Below are positions 34,866 through 45,089 of a DNA stretch of 64,000 nucleotides, in pieces. The DNA lies in the NCBI GenBank assembly GCA_032622095.1, contig CP136069.1, positions 102,764,278-102,828,277 of the forward strand, in the 5' to 3' direction. How positions within the stretch are numbered: position 1 is the first letter of the stretch; the number at the start of each line of letters is the position of its first letter. A program made the position numbers and the translations under genes. This DNA comes from Siphonodentalium dalli (lineage: Eukaryota > Mollusca > Scaphopoda > Gadilida > Siphonodentaliidae). Below the pieces are notes generated by a model that worked only from the letters and a program-made list of their open reading frames with translations, did no database searches and was not told the origin of the DNA.

Positions 34866-34975
34866 GTAATATACTTATTAGTCATGAATATCTCAAGCCC
34901 GTACATTGTAGATATTGTAGTAATTTGTACTGCTCATTCAGGTCAGGGAGAACCCAAAATCGATGTACTAATAGT

Positions 34976-37001
34976 CGGTCCTACTAAACAACGAACACAA
35001 ACGAACATAAACGAACACAGGTCCAAAAAGCGGAATAGAAGGGTGAAATTTGGTTTGTGGGTGCGTGTGGGTCCACTCTATGTGTATGTGGTGTTATTTC
35101 CAACTTTGATAACTTATTTTTTGAGTTATTAGCATTATTTGAATACAAAGCTACTAAACAACGAACACAAACGAACATAAGATTAGCTGTATTGCAAAGG
35201 TGTTAATTAACTACGGCTTACTCTTTGCACATCTGTGAGTTGTTTTTACTGCAATGTGATTGTCAGTTTTGTCACTGATGGCAATAAAACACGGGAAACA
35301 TCAGAGGTCGGCGTTTTAATGCATATCTAACAAAACATTTGAGTTGCTCTTTTTATCGACCTTATATATCGTCGTGTGAGAATCAGATGGTTCTATCCAA
35401 CATTAATCATTTTGTTGGGAAATCGATGTTGAAATTTCGAGACGGGAATTACCAAGTAAATCGTTTTCAGTGTGTGTCTTCATGTTTCAAAATGTTAAAG
35501 CTAACTAAAATATTATTATATCCGAAGTCTCAGTTCTAGAAACTCGCCAGTTTTATAATAAAAGACACTTCGAAAAATGTGTTTAGAGATAGAACCCTTT
35601 TGCTTACGAAACCATCGTCTCGCTTCCGGATCAGATTGCACATGGAGACAGAACTCTCTAGCCTGAATTTTTCCTCCATTTTATGTAGGCCTATATATGT
35701 GGTTAAATTCGACAGCATGCAGTTAATCAAGAAATATGTTGTATTTTCTCTCGCGGTTTGTGAGGGGGTTGTGTTATAGAGTATATGAGCGAGTGGTCAC
35801 TATTCTTTGCCATTTTGGGAAACGAATGCATGGTTGTCTCTTTCAAAATGAACGAAACAATAATTTCCAATCAATCGATTATTTATATTATTCTGTCTTA
35901 CTGTAAAATGTTTGTCAAATGTTTAAATATGTTATTATTTTGATTGGAATAAAATATGTTTACACTAAACATATAATATTATATTTCAACTGTAAAACCT
36001 CAAAGGAATAGGAACAAAAAGAGGTTTGGAGCTTTGTCTCGCGCACAGTATCAGACAAGCATGGGAAAAGGTTAATAGGTGCACTCTAAACTAGTATTTA
36101 TTATTTTCCGAAGAAGGAGCGAATATTTTCGGTAGATACACGTAACAGAATTTCCCTAATAACCAATTGCACCAAAAACAAAAACATGAAAGCCAGACTG
36201 GTTCCAACACACGAAAAAGGTCCAAAACATAATACATATACATGTATACGTGTGGTCTGAGATATTCACGCTACAGCAATTCAAATCAGAAAACAACTGC
36301 GCTTCCGCATTGAAATAGGAAAAAACAGACACAAGTCTGGCGAACTGTCATCTCCATATAAAACACAACAACCGATCGAACTACATAAATTTTGTTCAAC
36401 TTCATGTCGCTGCAATTCGATGTCTAAAATTCGACGGGACTGACCTTACCTGTAGTATCTTAAGATGGAAGTTGAACAATTTTGATTTGCAACTTTTTCG
36501 ACTGATAAAAATAACGAACATAATATCCTCTATCAAGGAGAATTAAGTGGAAAATCGAACGAGGAAATTAAACTTAGAAAGAACCATATGTATGTGTGAC
36601 TATGTGCGAAACAATAGTTCGTACTTCGGATCACATTCATACATGAATTCATACATACCGCCGACCTCTGATGTTTCCCGTGTTTTTATTGCCATCAGTG
36701 ACAAAACTGACAAGTCACCTTGCAGTAAAAGCAACTCACAGATGTGCAATTAACAAGGAGACAGAGTAAGCCGTAGTTAATTAACACCTTTGCAGTATGG
36801 CCAATCTTATGTTCGTTGTTTAGTAGTTTTGTATTCAAATAATGCTAATAACTCAAAAAATAAGTGATCAAAGTTGGAAATAACACCACATACACATAGA
36901 GTGGACCCACACGCACCCACAAACCAAATTTCACCCTTCTATTCGGCTTTTTGGACCTGTGTTCGTTTATGTTCGTTTGTGTTCGTTGTTTAGTAGGACC
37001 C
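34976..37001. mobile_element. Long-TIR element with AACGAACACA iterons
   Basis: TIRs of about 345 bp (34976-35320 and 36655-37001) are flanked by the perfect 8-bp duplication CTAATAGT (34968-34975 and 37002-37009). The ends begin (C/G)GGTCCTACTAAAC and carry three 10-bp direct repeats of AACGAACAYA (about 34986-35016), mirrored on the right. A second copy of 'ctactaaacaacgaacac' lies 172 bp inside each arm. The interior (35320-36655) has no recognised coding region. Mutator-like by structure (inference). Confidence 0.85.
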
Positions 37002-37084
37002 CTAATAGTAATACTACTACTACTACTAGTAAACCTCGATTTGTGTAAAAAACCTCGATCGAGGTTCTTCCAGACCATGTGACC

Positions 37085-38101
37085 GGAACGTCGAAATACC
37101 AAGCAGTACCAAGCAGAACCAAGCTGAAGAAAACTAAGGCGGAAAATGACACTTAAAGCATGTTTTGTGGTGTATAATGGAGAAATAAACCATAATAATG
37201 CATCATGACGTGGTTTTATTTGACTTTTGATGACACAGCGAGCGTAAAACTAGAAAACTGTGCGGCGATCGCGAAAAACTTCAGCTTTGTATTTCGTCAT
37301 TTACAGGTACTGCTTGGGTGATAGGTGATAATTAATTTTCGGGAACATATGGCACTGCGCGGTAGAGCCTTTGTTGTTGATTAATTATCGATGTGCGATC
37401 GCGGCTTACTCTGGCCACAGTCCTAGGAATCACTGTCCATATAATATTAAATTTGATTAAAATATAACAAATAGATCTAGATACATTACCTCCACTATAC
37501 AGATAACAGGTTAATATAATAACTAACTATAATATATTGATTTAATATTATTAAATAATATTTTATTCAACTAACAGTGATTCCTAGGGACTGTGCTCTG
37601 GCTTACCGAAAATATTTCAGGGATGTTTTGACAGTGATATTCAAGCAAGGTTTCTCGCGAATAAAGCCTGCCAAATTCCATCTGCCATGGCAGATATTAA
37701 TTATCACCTATCAGCGGATAAACTAATCCATGAGACAGAAGTTTGTGTTCGCGTTATACAAAACATCTAACAAAACACTCCTGAAGTATTGAACCAAACT
37801 TCGTATAGTACGTGATAGAAATTATTAGTCTTTTCGCGAACCAAGCAATTCAATTATCACCTATAGGTGATAAACCAAGCAGTACCTGTAAACGACGAAA
37901 TACCAAGCTGAAGTTTTTCGCGATCGCCCCACTGTTTTCTAGTTTTACGCTCGCTGTGTCATCAAAAGTCAAATAAAACCACGTCATGTTGTATTATTAT
38001 GGTTTATTTCTTCATTATACACGTACCACAAAACATGCTTTAAGTGTCATTTTCCGCTTTAGTTTTCTTCTGCTTGGTTCTGCTTGGTATTTCGATGCAC
38101 C
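37085..38101. mobile_element. Mutator-like element with ACCAAGCAGA iterons
   Basis: TIRs of about 235 bp starting GG(A/T)(A/G)C(G/A)TCGAAATACC, flanked by the 10-bp duplication CCATGTGACC (37075-37084 and 38102-38111). GG-starting long TIRs with a 9-10 bp TSD are typical of Mutator. The left end has three 10-bp repeats (ACCAAGCAGT, ACCAAGCAGA, ACCAAGCTGA at 37098-37127); the right has two, and further copies mark the inner edge of the arms. The interior holds only a smaller MITE. Non-autonomous. Confidence 0.88.
37416..37595. mobile_element. 180-bp MITE with CACAGTCC ends
   Basis: TIRs CACAGTCC(C)TAGGAATCAC at both ends, with a 7-bp duplication CTCTGGC (37409-37415 and 37596-37602). The centre is almost pure AT. 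It is nested in the element 37085-38101 and is probably hAT-like. Confidence 0.8.
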
Positions 38102-38170
38102 CCATGTGACCACTGGTCAAAACATACACCCATGATATAAGGGGAAACACTCTAAACTAAATATGATACT

Positions 38171-39435
38171 AAGGCCATATAAACTTAATAGTTTGTTTCT
38201 CAGGGATTTTTTTTTTCAAAGTGATGAGGGAGGCAGTTATTTATATTTATTATTTTTTTCAAATTAATTTTGTGGTGAGGCAGGTATTTATATATATAAT
38301 ATTTATCGGAGTCCCATATTAAGGAATAATACTGGATATGAGGAATAATACTGGATATGGGCAATATACTGAAGCAGGGAAGCTGACCATCATATATCCC
38401 CTTAATAATCTAGATTTGTAATAAAGTTGTATAGAGGAAACAGTTTGAGTTATTCACTCATGGCAGAAGATGTGGAAACTACATCGGTGAAATTTGATGT
38501 AACTCAGGGTGACCACCAGCCAGATCAAGCTTTATTGGAAGGAGTTCCACTGGACTTCACATGAATTGATATTATATTAAATCACAACAATAATTTATGA
38601 GATAAAAGGTTTATTTTCTAATTAATCACAGACTTTCATAAAAATCTTGAAGTTTGGAATAGTGCTGATCCACAAACCAGAGTGCATTACATACAATAGC
38701 CACATATTGCCGACCCACACTGTCAACGCTAACCTTTCGGAAGCCCACTTTGTTTTCAACCAGTCAATGAATGAATGAATTGCACAATTTGTTACGTTTG
38801 TTTTTCACATTTGTCTTACTGGGCAACACCACCTCCTTGCAACTTGTCATCAGCACCGAGAATACATCAACTACTTCTCCCGATTTATTCTCTGGTACAT
38901 CTTCTTTGGTCACTCGAATTTGAAATTATCGTCCGAAAAATTGCGTGACTTCAGAAAACATGATGATTGATGATCATGATCATGATGCCTCCTGCAACTG
39001 TGTCAAAGTCCCCCGTTTTCGTTTTTGAAACAACCAGGTCAAAATCATCGTCAATGTCTTTCTTGGACATGAAATCATCAGCCATCTGAGGAACAGTTTT
39101 TGATCTGTTGTCTGATATAATTGTCCATTTGCCTTCCGACGCATTCTGCACGATACAAATGTTCACCAAAGTCGCCATTTTGTTATTATTTTAAACAGGA
39201 AGTTCGTCAGAATTATCCGCCCTTGTTTGTGAATGTAAAGTCCGGATAGATTTGCAGTCCGGATAGATTTGCAGTTTGCGTAAAGTTTCAAGACGAAGTT
39301 ATCGGTCTGGGGCGGTTCGGGACATGCGGTATTTATATATTTATTATTTTATAGGTGCCAATAAATAAGGGGGAGGCGCAGGTTTTTGGGGGACGCGGCG
39401 ATCCCTGAGAAACGAACTATTAAGTGTGTATGGCC
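38171..39435. mobile_element. PIF/Harbinger-like element with a broken ORF
   Basis: TIRs of about 35 bp begin GGCCATA and include 'acttaatagtt' and 'gtttctcaggga', flanked by TAA (38168-38170 and 39436-39438). A 3-bp TWA duplication with GG-starting TIR is the PIF/Harbinger signature. The interior carries a degenerate protein on the minus strand (38626-39178). No HARBI1-type DDE transposase was recognised. Confidence 0.8.
38626..39178 (-). pseudogene. Degenerate protein of unknown family in the Harbinger-like element
   Basis: On the minus strand an ATG in strong context (aaaATGG, 39178) opens 75 codons, 'MATLVNICIVQNASEGKW', 'KTVPQMADDFMSKKDIDDDF' and 'DLVVSKTKTGDFDTVAGG'. After a frame change near 38930 a second frame runs 95 codons from 38913 to the stop at 38626, reading 'VTKEDVPENKSGEVVDVF' through 'VDSVGRQYVAIVCNALWFVD' and 'HYSKLQDFYESL'. 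It is broken only by one TGA (about 38769-38771), likely once TGG. Length near 180 residues. I do not recognise the family. It may be an element accessory protein or a captured gene; an ETS-like 'acttcctg' precedes the start. A short intron instead of a frameshift is possible. Confidence 0.6.
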
Positions 39436-39465
39436 TAATGGAAGTAATATAGTGTAAGTGATATA

Positions 39466-39668
39466 GAGTGTGGAGTATTTCATCTTACACCTATGGGTAG
39501 ATCATGCCATGAATCTCTACTTTAGAAATTCATGGCATGATCTAACCTATGGGAGGCCAAATTCACATTTAATAATTAATTGTGTTTAAGCACAATCAAG
39601 CACAATTAATTATTAAATGTGAATTTGGCCTCCCATAGGTGTAAGATGAAATACTCCACACTATATCA
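39466..39668. mobile_element. Perfect long palindrome (foldback)
   Basis: Arms of about 70 bp starting AGTGTGGAGTATTTCATC and containing 'ggccaaattcacattt' pair with their reverse complement ending at 39668. The loop is 'tttaagcacaatcaag'. The left arm is interrupted by a 47-bp hairpin (39498-39544). Arm identity is near complete, implying recent origin or gene conversion. Confidence 0.88.
39498..39544. mobile_element. 47-bp micro-element with 9-bp duplication
   Basis: TAGATCATGCCATGAAT and its exact reverse complement, separated by 13 bp, are flanked by a perfect direct repeat ACCTATGGG (39489-39497 and 39545-39553). Removing the 47 bp and one repeat restores the palindrome 39466-39668. The 9-bp TSD suggests mobilisation by a Mutator-like transposase (inference). 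Confidence 0.8.
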
Positions 39669-40395
39669 CCAGTGGTCACATGGGCTTGAAGAACCTCGAT
39701 CGAGGTTTAGTACATCGATTTTGGGTTCTCCCTGACCTGTCACTCACTTAGCGAATCTGTCTGGAAAAATTGGAATTTCCAGACATTTTGGAGAATGACA
39801 ATTGAATTGTCGTTTTCAATTCACATTAAGGCCTAAAAAATATATACGTTTGTTTCCGCTAACCCGACCGACCCTATTTTAAACCGCCGACTCTAAACTT
39901 TTTATTTTGAGATTTTTTTTTTAAATATCTAAATCTCTATTATATTGGAAGAAAACCAACAATGATATTTTTGTTGTTGGTAATTAAAACAAATTAGGCA
40001 TAATTCCATTGTAATTTGTAACTATTATTAATTAATTCGTTGGAATTACCGGTAGACGAGTGTGCAAGACCTACTTCCGGTATCGTTTCGTTATGAAATT
40101 GTCAATGCGTATGAAATAACTGCGGTACGTTTTTTCATTCAAAATTTATTTGAACTTTGACAAAACAATCTATGATCCGAGAATGTGTTAATCCATTAGT
40201 TATTGATGACTTCACCACTACAATATAAATACATTAACTATTTAACTACAGCATAACATTTATTTCTACGAACATTTCATATTGGTACGTTGAATAGTGT
40301 CAAATAATGATCAAGTTTCCTATTTTCCCAGAATGCAACACAATTCAAACTAAAAATGTACTTTCAATGAAAGGGGAAATAATTCTATATCTTAA

Positions 40396-40724
40396 CCTCT
40401 TCGCTGCTATGACGTCCGTATCTATTACGGACGTAAAAGTGCACGCCGTGTGCTATATGGTCCGTAGGTACTACGGACCTACTTCAGCACACTAGCAGTA
40501 GGCCATCATACATAACTGGAATTCAGAGATTAGTGCATCAGAATAACTGTATCTCGACGTTTCAAACAGTGTATGATGTTCCACGATTGTGAACGATAAT
40601 AGCCTTTCAGCTGAGTCACTTTTATGGTTCTTTTGACATTCCCGCTCTATTTTCCCATTGGAAAATAGCAATAACGTCAACAGCCCAGCACACGACGTCA
40701 TAACATCATTTAGCAGCGAAGAGG
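40396..40724. mobile_element. piggyBac-like MITE
   Basis: Flanked by TTAA (40392-40395 and 40725-40728) with TIRs CCTCTTCGCTGCTA. Subterminal 'tgacgtccgta..acggacgt' palindromes are typical of piggyBac-derived MITEs. Length 329 bp; no transposase. It sits in a palindromic context ('aggggaaata.ttctatatct' on the left, mirrored on the right). Confidence 0.85.
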
Positions 40725-40734
40725 TTAAGATATA

Positions 40735-40850
40735 GTGTTATTCCCCTTCCAGTGAAAATAATGAAACTTGAGCACAGCTAGAACTCTATATCTTAAGATA
40801 TAGAGTAAAATATTCCCCTTCATTGAAAATAATGAAACTTGAGCACAGAT
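40735..40850. repeat. 72-bp duplication around a palindrome
   Basis: The segment 'ttcccctt..a.tgaaaataatg' with 'aaacttgagcacag' occurs at about 40740 and 40812, on either side of the palindrome 'ctatatcttaagatatag' (about 40790-40807). Confidence 0.85.
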
Positions 40851-41526
40851 CACAAGTCAGTATCTCAACAAAAACAATATGTTCACAGTTTATTACACAG
40901 AATACGTTGATAATACCATGTTTTGGAGCTTATGGTATATAATATGGCCAACCCGCCCCCAAAAATCAATTAGCGGTAATCAGTGGCTAATTAGGAGGTG
41001 TGAGGGGATGAGATGTTTGTTTAACGAAACTGGGTTGTTTTTTATAGAGTTTTATTTGATTTAACAACATCATGAACATGGACAACAATAAATACATATG
41101 TAATATAATATAACTTATGAACACAAACATGCATCAACGATAATATGTTTATTTATTACGAAGTTTAATGAACGAAATTTAAAAACGGAATGAATGAATA
41201 TGAACGAAGATTAAAAACAAAATTTAATAAGTTTAACAAACGAACAATGATTAATTTGGGGCTGCTTTGGTCGGACCTCTAAATCGCAGTGAATGCAAGG
41301 AAACATACTTGCAGAATTAAGATGTCCCACACTCAAGAGTTAATATATAGTACCCAGTTCCGTCGGCATCGTTCAAAGGCTGTTTGTATACTCACCTCCA
41401 GGTAACATCAGTGAGATGAATCCTGATCACTAAGTGTTGTGATAACACACTGTGATAATGAACCATTTGCATCAAATGTTTGTTTTGAAAGCACCCCTTT
41501 TAATTAGTCTTCACTTACCTTAAGTG

Positions 41527-42679
41527 CAGGCCTCAGCTCACAAGGCGACTCGGGCGAGATTGTCGCCTTACTGTCGCTGACTTCGCCCTATCGTCGCTCT
41601 AAGGCGAAATCGAAGTCGCCTTCAATTTTAGGGGGAATGTTTTTTCTTTATTTTTTTTCTAGTTTTTTTTTCCGGACATGTCTGGACATGTCCGTATATA
41701 GATGAATTGTGGCGGCCATCCCAAAAAGAAACAGACGATGCAGAGCCAAAGACCCAAGTGTTTAAAATAAAAAAATAAAATATGACCTATTGTTTTGTGT
41801 TGTTATTCAGTCGCCTTTGTTCCCTTTGCGGTAATGAATGTTAATCACGAATGTTTTGACACGCTGAAAACACGATGAGATGTTCGCATCTGTGTTGTTA
41901 CTGACCATCGTGAGTGTCACAAATAAATGTTTTAATTAACTTAAAAGACCGCCGTCCCGCTTTTCAGATATAAAACAATTACGACATTATCAGAGTATGT
42001 ATGTACCAGGCGCTTCGGAAGTTCGTTTCGGTAACGCGTCAGACTTTTTGAAGAGACCGCGTCAGACTTTTTGAAGAGACCGACTTCCGTAAATAAAATA
42101 ATGTCAAGTTTATTGCTTTAATCGGATTATACCAGTGATGTTGGCATTAATTAAGGGAGGCCATTAATTAATAAAAGCTTTTGCAACTCCTTTGTTAGTT
42201 AGTCCTTATTGTTTATTTTAGCGGACACCCACATTACAGCCGTGACCAAATTAAACTTAAAAAGTTACATGCATCATCATTCATGATTCAGTCATTTCAG
42301 AATGTACAAACGTATCTTCCAAGCTGCAGTCTAGGAAATAATACTACTTTCATTTAGTTAAAAAAGTAACTATTACTGTAACTTGATAATTGTCTTGCTT
42401 AAATGATAGCTACACAAAACATTTCCAAATTTTTTAAATGTATAATAACAATTAATTAAGCTAATTTCAGATAAAGTCAATTTTTTTTTTTTTTATTTGT
42501 TATTTTATCTTTTTAAATTTTTTATTGTCAGATGTTATAAAATAAAGCGATATTTGAAAATTGTCAATTTTTGGTAGTCTCCCCCACCCTGAAGTCTCCC
42601 TAAATTTCCTGAAGTCTCCCTAAATTTCCTGGAGGGAGACTTCAAGTCTCCCTGTTCTGAACCCCTAGGCTAAGGCCTG
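41527..42679. mobile_element. hAT-like element, CAGGCCTYAG ends
   Basis: Perfect 8-bp TSD CTTAAGTG (41519-41526 and 42680-42687) with TIRs CAGGCCTCAG and CTAAGGCCTG. Subterminal motifs differ between the ends: AAGGCGAC/GTCGCC on the left, 'gaagtctccct' on the right. A 28-bp tandem duplication ('gcgtcagactttttgaagag') lies at about 42036-42083. No transposase was recognised. Confidence 0.88.
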
Positions 42680-42832
42680 CTTAAGTGCTGTTCAGTTGTC
42701 AAAACATCGTGTCATTCTTTATCCCAGTCCACACATTGATATAATTAATGAATAAACATGTTTTGTTGATCAAAATATTGAATAATATATCATCAAAGAA
42801 CATAAAAGAACATAATCACTATTAACAATTTC

Positions 42833-42915
42833 GGGACAACCCGCCCTCATTTATCGGGACAACCCGCCCCCAAAATAGCATAGGGGCGGGTTGTCTCGGG
42901 GGCGGGTAGTCCCGT
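42833..42915. repeat. GC-rich palindrome with CGGGACAACCCGCCC
   Basis: Two direct copies of 'cgggacaacccgccc' followed by their inverted form 'ggggcgggttgtctcggggg'. A single 'aacccgcccccaaaa' occurs 1.9 kb upstream (40949), so the pair may be ends of a further element. Confidence 0.75.
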
Positions 42916-43335
42916 TCCCATTGAGTGCAGCTTTAAACCTTCAGGTCTAACAAATATAGGGTTTCCACTTATCTAATTGAATTCAATTCAATTTTATTGA
43001 ATTTAGAACAAATATTGTTTAAAAAGCAATTATTTTTTATTTTTTTTAGAAATTAGAAGCTCGGTGACTCAAACCAATACACGTCCTCCCAAAGCCTCAG
43101 TAATTCATCTTAGAAGATTCCTCCTAGCTACTTAATTCAGCTTGGGCTATTATTTTTGGACAAATGTTTACAGTCAGTTTCATATTTTTACCACGAAATT
43201 CCACCCCATACTATTATTTTGTCCCGTATGTTTTTTTTAATTTTCCAAAAAATTTCCACCACATACTATTATTCCGCACGTATGTTTATTGGGCACTCAC
43301 GAGGATTGTTGTATGCGCCGCATGCACCGGAATAC

Positions 43336-43361
43336 GTCTGCAAGCCCCCCCCCCCCCCCCC
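43336..43361. repeat. Poly-C run
   Basis: Near-pure C run; the ORFs through it are artefacts. Confidence 0.9.
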
Positions 43362-43800
43362 CACAGTAATAATATACAGTATATATATAAGCCCACCCAC
43401 CAGCCCATCCCACCACCCAGTGTCTTATGCGCCTGCGGCTATGGGAATATGCGCCGCAACCGCCCACAATAATAATATATAATGTATCTTATGCGCCATA
43501 GAGTCTCTGCAATGGCCCACAATAATAATATATATATAAGCGTCCGCGCCCACCATCTCATCCCACCATCTCATCCCACCACGCATAGTGTCTTATGCGG
43601 AATGCTAGTGACTTCGTCCCAAAATGGCGACCTCATTCCGATTTTATGGGATTTTACGAGATCACCGACAAGTGGGACGAGGTCACCTTTTCGGGACAAA
43701 AATTGGTGGGACGAGAATGCAGTGGGACGAAGTCACTGGTCACCCTTATGCATCTGCGCCCCACAGGAATATGCACTGCAACTGCCCACAATAATGTGGG
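43362..43800. repeat. Imperfect tandem units 'cccacaataataatat'
   Basis: Three or four units contain 'cccacaataataatat', a TATATATAAGC run, 'catcccacca' and 'cttatgcgc'. The third unit is interrupted by the element at 43606-43730. Confidence 0.75.
43606..43730. mobile_element. Short inverted-repeat element (TGACTTCGTCCCA)
   Basis: About 125 bp bounded by AGTGACTTCGTCCCA and TGGGACGAAGTCACT, with two further 'gtgggacga' motifs inside. It interrupts the tandem units around it; no clear TSD. Confidence 0.75.
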
Positions 43801-45089
43801 GAGTTTGATGCAGAAGTGAAACCTGCGTTACGGACATGTTATAAAACAGATAAAATGAACGTTATTGTCCCATTTTAGCTTTGTTATATCTCCGTGAGAT
43901 TGTGTTTTTGTTTTATCTTTATGGGCTAAACAAATTAGCAATAATATGGTCTGTAATGTCTAAAATTTCCTTAAATATGACACAGTGAATTGCATCCTGA
44001 AAAAATAAAAAGATTTAAAAAAAAGAAAAGTTTTGCCTACCTACCTACCCAATTTTTTTTCAGTCCGTTAGCGGAAACAAACGTATAATTTTGTTAGGCC
44101 TAATCACAATTCGTCAATGTCATGCATCTTCTGAAAAATGGAATCCTATGAGGTGGGGTTTTGCTAGATCCATTGGAACTTAGTAGCATGGCTTACACCG
44201 TCTAAGTTCCATCGCGACCTTAAAGTTTAAACACTATGGACTAGTAGATTTTCAATAAAAGTAACAATTAATTATGACCAACGCACATATAAATTATAAT
44301 TATCAAGTAAATACTGTTATGCCCTAAGTAAATGACCCATTAACTGCAGTTATAATCCGTTTACAACTGTGGTTAAACCGTAACCGCACCGCAGTTATTT
44401 GCCATAACTGCGGTGGCATCGCAGTTACATGCGGTTAGGTTACCGCAGTTAATAACCCTTAACTTGCACGTAAACGTTAACCTTCCGGTATTTGAATATT
44501 TAATGGGAAAGAGAGGGGTACTACCCATGCATCTACCAGTGTATGTTATCGTTTTGTGTTTTAGCGATCACGGCAAAGTGGTAATTTTAACTTCATAATC
44601 GACCAGGAGTTGATTGTATGTTTTTGTTATCACCATCGGTACTCAACACGATATATTTTATGTTTTAATCCCGACTTGCTGAAAACTATAATTTTGACGT
44701 ATATGTTCTAGTATACGTCCGTTGTTCGGCTTGAGAAAAAATACATGCTTATGTTTGAAGCAAAGTAGAGTGCTGAATTTAATACTAGTAATAGTACATA
44801 TGCAATTCGCGAATCTAGCTGGCATGTCACGTTTGTAGTTAATTATGATTAGGCCTAAAAAAAAAATACCTTTGTTTCCCCTAACCCGCCCGCACCTATT
44901 AAAACCTCCCGCACCAAAAAATATTTTTTATTTTATTTTTTTTTAAATAAAAGAAAATAGCTGCCGACGTTGTCTCAGTTCGTCGCTTTATAATAGGCCC
45001 CGTTTCTAATGACTCAACGTCCGGACGCATTTCGTAAAATGGCGGCACCCACGGAAAATAAAAAATAGATCATTTTCGTTTAAATCTTC

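Larger units (their letters stand above)
34939..39739. mobile_element. Outermost inverted structure of the nested block
   Basis: CAGGTCAGGGAGAACCC at 34939, continued after the insertion at 37010 by 'aaacctcgat' and 'aacctcgatcgaggttcttc', is matched in reverse complement at 39664-39739. The two arms are thus about 100 bp and contain the palindrome ACCTCGATCGAGGT. Everything between is later insertions plus about 150 bp of own sequence. No exact TSD was found, so it may be an old CAG-ended element or an inverted duplication. Confidence 0.6.
39830..44100. mobile_element. PIF/Harbinger-like element, GGCCTAA family, copy 1
   Basis: TIRs begin GGCCTAA and share 'acgtttgtttccgctaac', flanked by TAA (39827-39829 and 44101-44103). 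Same family as 44852-47287. It is 4.3 kb long but swollen by nested elements at 40396-40724, 41527-42679 and 43606-43730. No transposase was recognised. Confidence 0.8.

Noticed and set aside
35320-36655. Transposase gene inside the element 34976-37001
   Set aside because: ORFs of 60-70 codons only, none with a recognisable catalytic motif.
43156-43819. ORFs of 74-108 codons
   Set aside because: Driven by the poly-C run and tandem units; several overlapping frames are open at once.
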